From JBBSGC01 sp038254525 (GTDB lineage Bacteria; Actinomycetota; Actinomycetes; Propionibacteriales; Nocardioidaceae), in the NCBI GenBank assembly GCA_038254525.1, contig JBBSGC010000026.1:1-18888 (forward strand): a stretch of DNA of 18,888 bases. The letters run 5' to 3'. Shown one piece after another: positions 15,522-18,888 of this stretch. The translations under genes were made by a program, and so were the position numbers. The stretch's first letter is position 1. Every line of letters begins with the position of its first letter. Under the pieces are notes generated by a model, which made no database searches, was not told the DNA's origin, and was given only the letters and a program-made list of their open reading frames with translations.

Positions 15522-17048
15522 TCACTGTCGGCGTAGCAGCGGAAACAGAATTGCCTCTCGAATGCCCGTGCCCATGAGCAGCATCACCAGCCGGTCGACA
15601 CCCATGCCCATGCCGCCCATGGGCGGCATGCCGTATTCCATCGCCCGCAGGAAGTCCTCGTCGAGGTCCATGGCTTCGGCGTCGCCGGCCGCGCCCAGCC
15701 GGGCCTGCGCCTCGAGCCGCTCGCGCTGCACGACCGGGTCGTTGAGCTCGGAGTGCGCCGGCGCGAGCTCGACGCCGTTGATGACCAGGTCCCAGGCCTC
15801 GACCAGACGGGGGTCGGTGCGGTGCGGCTTGGCCAGCGGCCGGACCGACACCGGGAAGTCGCAGACAAAGGTGGGCGTGATCAGGGTGTGCTCGACGAGC
15901 TTCTCGTAGAGCTCGAGCACCACCTCGCCGGTGCCCCAGTCGCCGCGAAGCGTGACCCCGTGGCTCTCGGCCAGCCGGCGCAGCGTGGCCAGGTCGGTGT
16001 CGGGACAAAGATCAGTACCGACCGCCGCCGAGACCAGCCCCAGCAGGGTAGCCCGGCGCCAAGGCGCGGTCAGGTCGATCGTGGAGCCGTCGCGCCCAGG
16101 CACCGAGGTCCGACCGACCGCGCCCGCGGCGGCGAGCACGAGCTCGCGGGTGAGGGCGGCCATGGTGTTGTAGTCGCCGTAGGCCTGATAGATCTCCAGC
16201 ATCATGAACTCAGCACTGTGCGTGGAGTCGATGCCCTCGTTTCGAAACGTCTTGCCGATCTCATAGACCTGTTCGACGCCGCCGACCACGGCGCGCTTGA
16301 GATCGAGCTCGAGCGCGATCCGTAGCAGCATGTCCTGGTCGAAGGCGTTGAGGTGGGTTGGGAAGGGGCGCGCGGCGGCACCACCGTTGGTCAGCTGGAG
16401 CACCGGTGTCTCGACCTCGAGGAAGCCATGCGCGTCCAGCGTCGCGCGCAGCGACTTGAGCACCGCCGCCTTGGCCCGCACCATCTCCCGCGGCTCGGGC
16501 CGGACCACCATGTCCAGGTAGCGCAGCCGTACGCGCGCTTCGTCCGACAGTGGACGGTGCTCGTTGGGCAGGGGACGCAACGCCTTGGCCGCCAGCTCCC
16601 AGCGACTCGCCTGGACCGAGAGCTCGCCCCGCAGGCTCCGGACCACCTCCCCGGTGACCGACAGCAGGTCGCCGAGGTCGACGAACGCCTTGACGTCGGC
16701 GAGCGAGTCCGGACCGAGCTCGGCGGCTGACAGCATCGCCTGGATCTCGGTGCCGTCGCCCTCGCGTAGCCGGAGGAAGCACAGCTTCCCGGTGTCGCGG
16801 AGGAAGATCACTCGGCCGGTCAAGGACACGACCTCGCCGGTAGCGGCTCCGGGCTCGAGCGCGTCGTCGTCGAAGCGGGTACGCACGTCGCGGATGGAGT
16901 GCGTGCGGGGAACCGTGACCGGATAGGGCGACTGTCCACGCTCGAGCAGTGCGGCACGCTTTGCCCGGCGCACCCGCAGCTGCTCCGGGAGGTCGCCGGC
17001 GTCGGCCGCAGCACCCCGGAGGTCGTCCGGGGTGGCGGGGGACGTCAT
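15522..17048 (-). CDS. lysS: Lysine--tRNA ligase (class II)
   Basis: This enzyme charges tRNA-Lys. The 508-residue length is normal for the class II enzyme without an added MprF-like membrane domain. The N-terminal OB-fold anticodon-binding domain includes VSLTGRVIFLRDTGKLCFLR. Catalytic motif 1 is around GFLEVETPVL, motif 2 begins FRNEGID at 268-274, and motif 3 is GMGMGVDRLVM at 479-489. The loop after motif 2 reads STHSAEFMMLEIYQAYGDYN, a variant of the more common SPRHNPEFTMLE that I have seen in other actinobacterial LysRS. The ATG at 17048 follows a TAGGCT -10 by exactly 7 bases. It lies 39 bases downstream of panC. Confidence 0.96.
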   Translation of the reverse strand: MTSPATPDDLRGAAADAGDLPEQLRVRRAKRAALLERGQSPYPVTVPRTHSIRDVRTRFDDDALEPGAATGEVVSLTGRVIFLRDTGKLCFLRLREGDGTEIQAMLSAAELGPDSLADVKAFVDLGDLLSVTGEVVRSLRGELSVQASRWELAAKALRPLPNEHRPLSDEARVRLRYLDMVVRPEPREMVRAKAAVLKSLRATLDAHGFLEVETPVLQLTNGGAAARPFPTHLNAFDQDMLLRIALELDLKRAVVGGVEQVYEIGKTFRNEGIDSTHSAEFMMLEIYQAYGDYNTMAALTRELVLAAAGAVGRTSVPGRDGSTIDLTAPWRRATLLGLVSAAVGTDLCPDTDLATLRRLAESHGVTLRGDWGTGEVVLELYEKLVEHTLITPTFVCDFPVSVRPLAKPHRTDPRLVEAWDLVINGVELAPAHSELNDPVVQRERLEAQARLGAAGDAEAMDLDEDFLRAMEYGMPPMGGMGMGVDRLVMLLMGTGIREAILFPLLRRQ

Positions 17049-17055
17049 GTCCAGG

Positions 17056-17061
17056 AGCCTA
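17056..17061 (-). promoter_or_regulatory. -10 element of a leaderless lysS transcript
   Basis: TAGGCT on the minus strand ends exactly 7 bases before the lysS ATG at 17048, inside the 39-base gap after panC, and no Shine-Dalgarno is present. The same TAGGCT hexamer is used at lsr2. It implies lysS has its own promoter despite following panC so closely. Confidence 0.5.
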
Positions 17062-17087
17062 CGGGCCGACCGGCGATGCGTCGCGAC

Positions 17088-17960
17088 TCAGCCTCTGAGA
17101 GAGACCCGGGCGGCGCGGCCCAGCGACAGGCAGGTGTTGTCGATCAGCCGGGTGGAGCCGACCCGCGCCGCCACCAGCAGCCGTGCCTCACCGGTCTCCG
17201 GGGCCGGCCCGAGGTCGGGGTCGGTGAGCGCCAGATAGTCCAAATACAGGCCGTCGGCAGCCTCGAGGACGGCGTGCGCCGCCGTGACCACCGCGTCGGC
17301 ACCCTCGGCCTCGTGCGCCTTGCCTGCCGACAGCGCGTGCCACAGCGACCGGGCGCGGCCGCGTTGCTCGGGGGTCAGGAAGTGGTTGCGACTGCTCAGC
17401 GCCACCCCATCGGTGTCGCGGACGGTCGGCACGCCGACGATCTCCACCCCGGCGCACAGATCGCGCACCATCGCCCGGATGAGGGCCAGCTGCTGGAAGT
17501 CCTTCTCTCCGAACACTGCATGGCTCGGCCGGACCAACGCGAACAGCTTGGCCACAACGGTCAGCACGCCGCGAAAGTGCGCGGGTCGACTGGCTCCCTC
17601 GAGAATCGAGCCCATCGGCCCCGGGTCGATGGTCACGCCGCCGACAGTTCCCTCGGGGTAGACCGCGGCCACCTCGGGGGCGAAGACTATGTCGACCGCC
17701 TCGCGCATACAGAGCTCCAGATCGGCCTCGAGGTCGCGGGGATAGCGCGACAGGTCCTCACTGGGCAGGAACTGGGTGGGGTTGACGAAGACCGACACCA
17801 CCACGACGTCGCCGAGCGTCCGGGCAGCGCGCATGAGGCTTGTGTGTCCGGCGTGCAAGCCACCCATGGTGGGCACGTGAGCCACCGGCGAGCTGGCCAG
17901 CCGGGATGGCATCAGAGCGTCGTCGAGCTCGTCGACGTTGCGGACGAGGGAGGGCTCCAT
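17088..17960 (-). CDS. panC: Pantothenate synthetase
   Basis: PanC joins D-pantoate and beta-alanine using ATP, the last step of vitamin B5 synthesis. The 290-residue protein shows the HIGH-like ATP motif PTMGGLHAGH at 30-39 (usually PTMGALHEGH), FVNPTQF for substrate binding, VFGEKDFQQLALIRAMV, which contains the catalytic Lys, and ALSSRN, the KMSKS-like loop. C-terminal residues SLGRAARVSLRG end normally. The ATG at 17960 lies 9 bases after the stop of the DUF2520 gene, so the two are surely co-transcribed, although no Shine-Dalgarno is obvious. Confidence 0.97.
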   Translation of the reverse strand: MEPSLVRNVDELDDALMPSRLASSPVAHVPTMGGLHAGHTSLMRAARTLGDVVVVSVFVNPTQFLPSEDLSRYPRDLEADLELCMREAVDIVFAPEVAAVYPEGTVGGVTIDPGPMGSILEGASRPAHFRGVLTVVAKLFALVRPSHAVFGEKDFQQLALIRAMVRDLCAGVEIVGVPTVRDTDGVALSSRNHFLTPEQRGRARSLWHALSAGKAHEAEGADAVVTAAHAVLEAADGLYLDYLALTDPDLGPAPETGEARLLVAARVGSTRLIDNTCLSLGRAARVSLRG

Positions 17961-17969
17961 GCGGAGGCG

Positions 17970-18888
17970 TCACCGGCTCCACGAGTCGGCGGGGCGCTCC
18001 GCGACCTGGGCGGCGGTGGCGTCCCACGACGCCTCGTCGAGGGTGTCGGCGATCCGGCGTGCGCGCTCGCGGGGCAGCCGACCGTCAGCGACGGCGAGCT
18101 CGGCGGTCACCCGCGCCAGCGCCAGATAGGAGTCGAGGGTCGGTGCCGGCGCGTCGGCCAGCGCGTCGAGGTGTGCGCTCACCGTGTCGAGGTCACCGCG
18201 TACGACCGGTCCGGTGAGTGCGGCGTCGCCGTAGACCAGCGCATTCTCGAGCGCCGCCGCCAGCAGGGGGCGCAGGGTCGCCGACGGGTCGGCTGAACCA
18301 GCCTGCTTGAGCAGGGCCATCGCCTGGGTGACCAGCGTGACCAGGTGGTTGGCGCCGTGCGCCAGCGCCGAGTGGTAGAGCGCCCGCGCATCCTCCGGGA
18401 CGTAGGTAGAGGTGGCGCCCAGATCAGCGACGAGCGCCCGGGCGATCTCCAGCCCGGTGTCGTCGGCGGTAACTCCGAAGACACACGTACGCAGCCGCGC
18501 GATGTCGACGTCAGTGCCGGTGAACGTCATCGCCGGGTGCAGCGCGACCGCGAGTGCGCCGAGGCGGGCGGCCGGTGCGAGCACCGCCACACCGTGTCGT
18601 CCGCTGGTGTGCACGACGACCTGCCCGGCCCGGATGGCACCCTGGACGGCAAGCTGCTCGACGAGCGCGGCCAGCGAGTCGTCGGGCACGGCCAGCAGCA
18701 GCAGGTCGCAGGCGCGGGCGACCTCATCTGCCGGGGCGACGGTGGCCTCGGGGAGCAGAGTCTCGATCCGAGTGGCAGAGGCGGCGGACCGGCCGGAGGC
18801 GGCGACGACGTCGTGACCGGCGTCACGCAGCGCCGCTGCCAGCGCGGCGCCGACGCGACCGGCGCCGACGACGCCGATCCGGTAGCCA
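17970..18888 (-). CDS. Rossmann-fold/DUF2520 protein (5' truncated by right edge)
   Basis: The frame is open from the stop at 17970 to the right edge, so the first few residues are missing. The visible N-terminus reads YRIGVVGAGRVGAALAAALR, a GxGxxG dinucleotide-binding loop, followed by LLLLAVPDDSLAALVEQL. The C-terminal DUF2520 part contains ALHPAMTFTG, YHSALAHGANHLVTLV and ALTGPVVRGD. The whole resembles dehydrogenases of the ProC/PanE type. Genes of this family sit directly upstream of panC across actinobacteria (Rv3603c-panC in M. tuberculosis, as I recall). This makes an NADPH-dependent ketopantoate reductase role plausible, but it is inferred from position and fold, not shown by the sequence. 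Confidence 0.88.
   Translation of the reverse strand, partial: GYRIGVVGAGRVGAALAAALRDAGHDVVAASGRSAASATRIETLLPEATVAPADEVARACDLLLLAVPDDSLAALVEQLAVQGAIRAGQVVVHTSGRHGVAVLAPAARLGALAVALHPAMTFTGTDVDIARLRTCVFGVTADDTGLEIARALVADLGATSTYVPEDARALYHSALAHGANHLVTLVTQAMALLKQAGSADPSATLRPLLAAALENALVYGDAALTGPVVRGDLDTVSAHLDALADAPAPTLDSYLALARVTAELAVADGRLPRERARRIADTLDEASWDATAAQVAERPADSWSR

Noticed and set aside
16899..18296. 465-codon open frame on the plus strand opposite lysS, panC and the DUF2520 gene
   Set aside because: It crosses three recognised genes, is rich in Arg, His and Gln as expected for antisense frames, and shows no family motif.

Overview
The window is about 70% GC. Its gene content and order point to an Actinomycetota chromosome, most likely class Actinomycetes. 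The strongest evidence is the block from 7.7 kb to the right edge: radA, disA, a disA-adjacent secreted or anchored protein, mutY, clpC, lsr2, lysS, panC and a DUF2520 gene. This follows the order of the Mycobacterium tuberculosis Rv3585-Rv3603c region (recalled from knowledge, not searched). Lsr2 is restricted to actinobacteria. All 16 genes with a visible, undisturbed 3' end stop with TGA.

Layout. (1) 1-1370, minus: a two-gene ABC-2 export operon, ATPase then permease, with the permease running off the left edge. Its promoter and start codon sit inside a 17-bp perfect inverted repeat. (2) 1391-1627: a non-coding gap holding the C-terminal remnant of a medium-chain dehydrogenase. (3) 1628-3710: an aldo/keto reductase (+) converging on a ferritin-like/VIT1 metal transporter (-). 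(4) 3777-6162, minus: a tightly overlapping operon of Ppx/GppA phosphatase, a TIM-barrel sugar-phosphate isomerase-like protein and a TetR regulator. (5) 6194-7635, plus: a Cys-rich protein of unknown function and a VOC/glyoxalase-like protein. (6) 7696-10464, plus: radA and disA, for recombination repair and c-di-AMP synthesis. (7) 10483-11259, minus: a membrane-anchored protein with a secreted domain, divergent from mutY (+). mutY carries an in-frame amber stop at codon 51, and its 3' end reads 65 bp into clpC. (8) 12325-18888, minus: clpC, lsr2, lysS, panC and a 5'-truncated DUF2520 Rossmann protein.

How the genes fit together. RadA, DisA and MutY form a genome-integrity group. ClpC (proteolysis), Lsr2 (nucleoid silencing) and LysS (translation) are core functions. 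PanC makes pantothenate, and the DUF2520 protein may be a reductase of the same pathway. Ppx/GppA with its TIM-barrel partner points to polyphosphate or (p)ppGpp metabolism.

The least ordinary signals are: the amber codon in an otherwise intact mutY; a recurring promoter layout in which a TANNNT -10 hexamer ends exactly 7 (sometimes 6) bases before the start codon, implying leaderless mRNAs for many genes here; the operator-like repeat over the ABC promoter; and a probable ClgR box upstream of clpC. I see no phage, insertion sequence, CRISPR, tRNA or rRNA, and no wholly novel multi-gene system. No gene-free stretch exceeds 300 bases.
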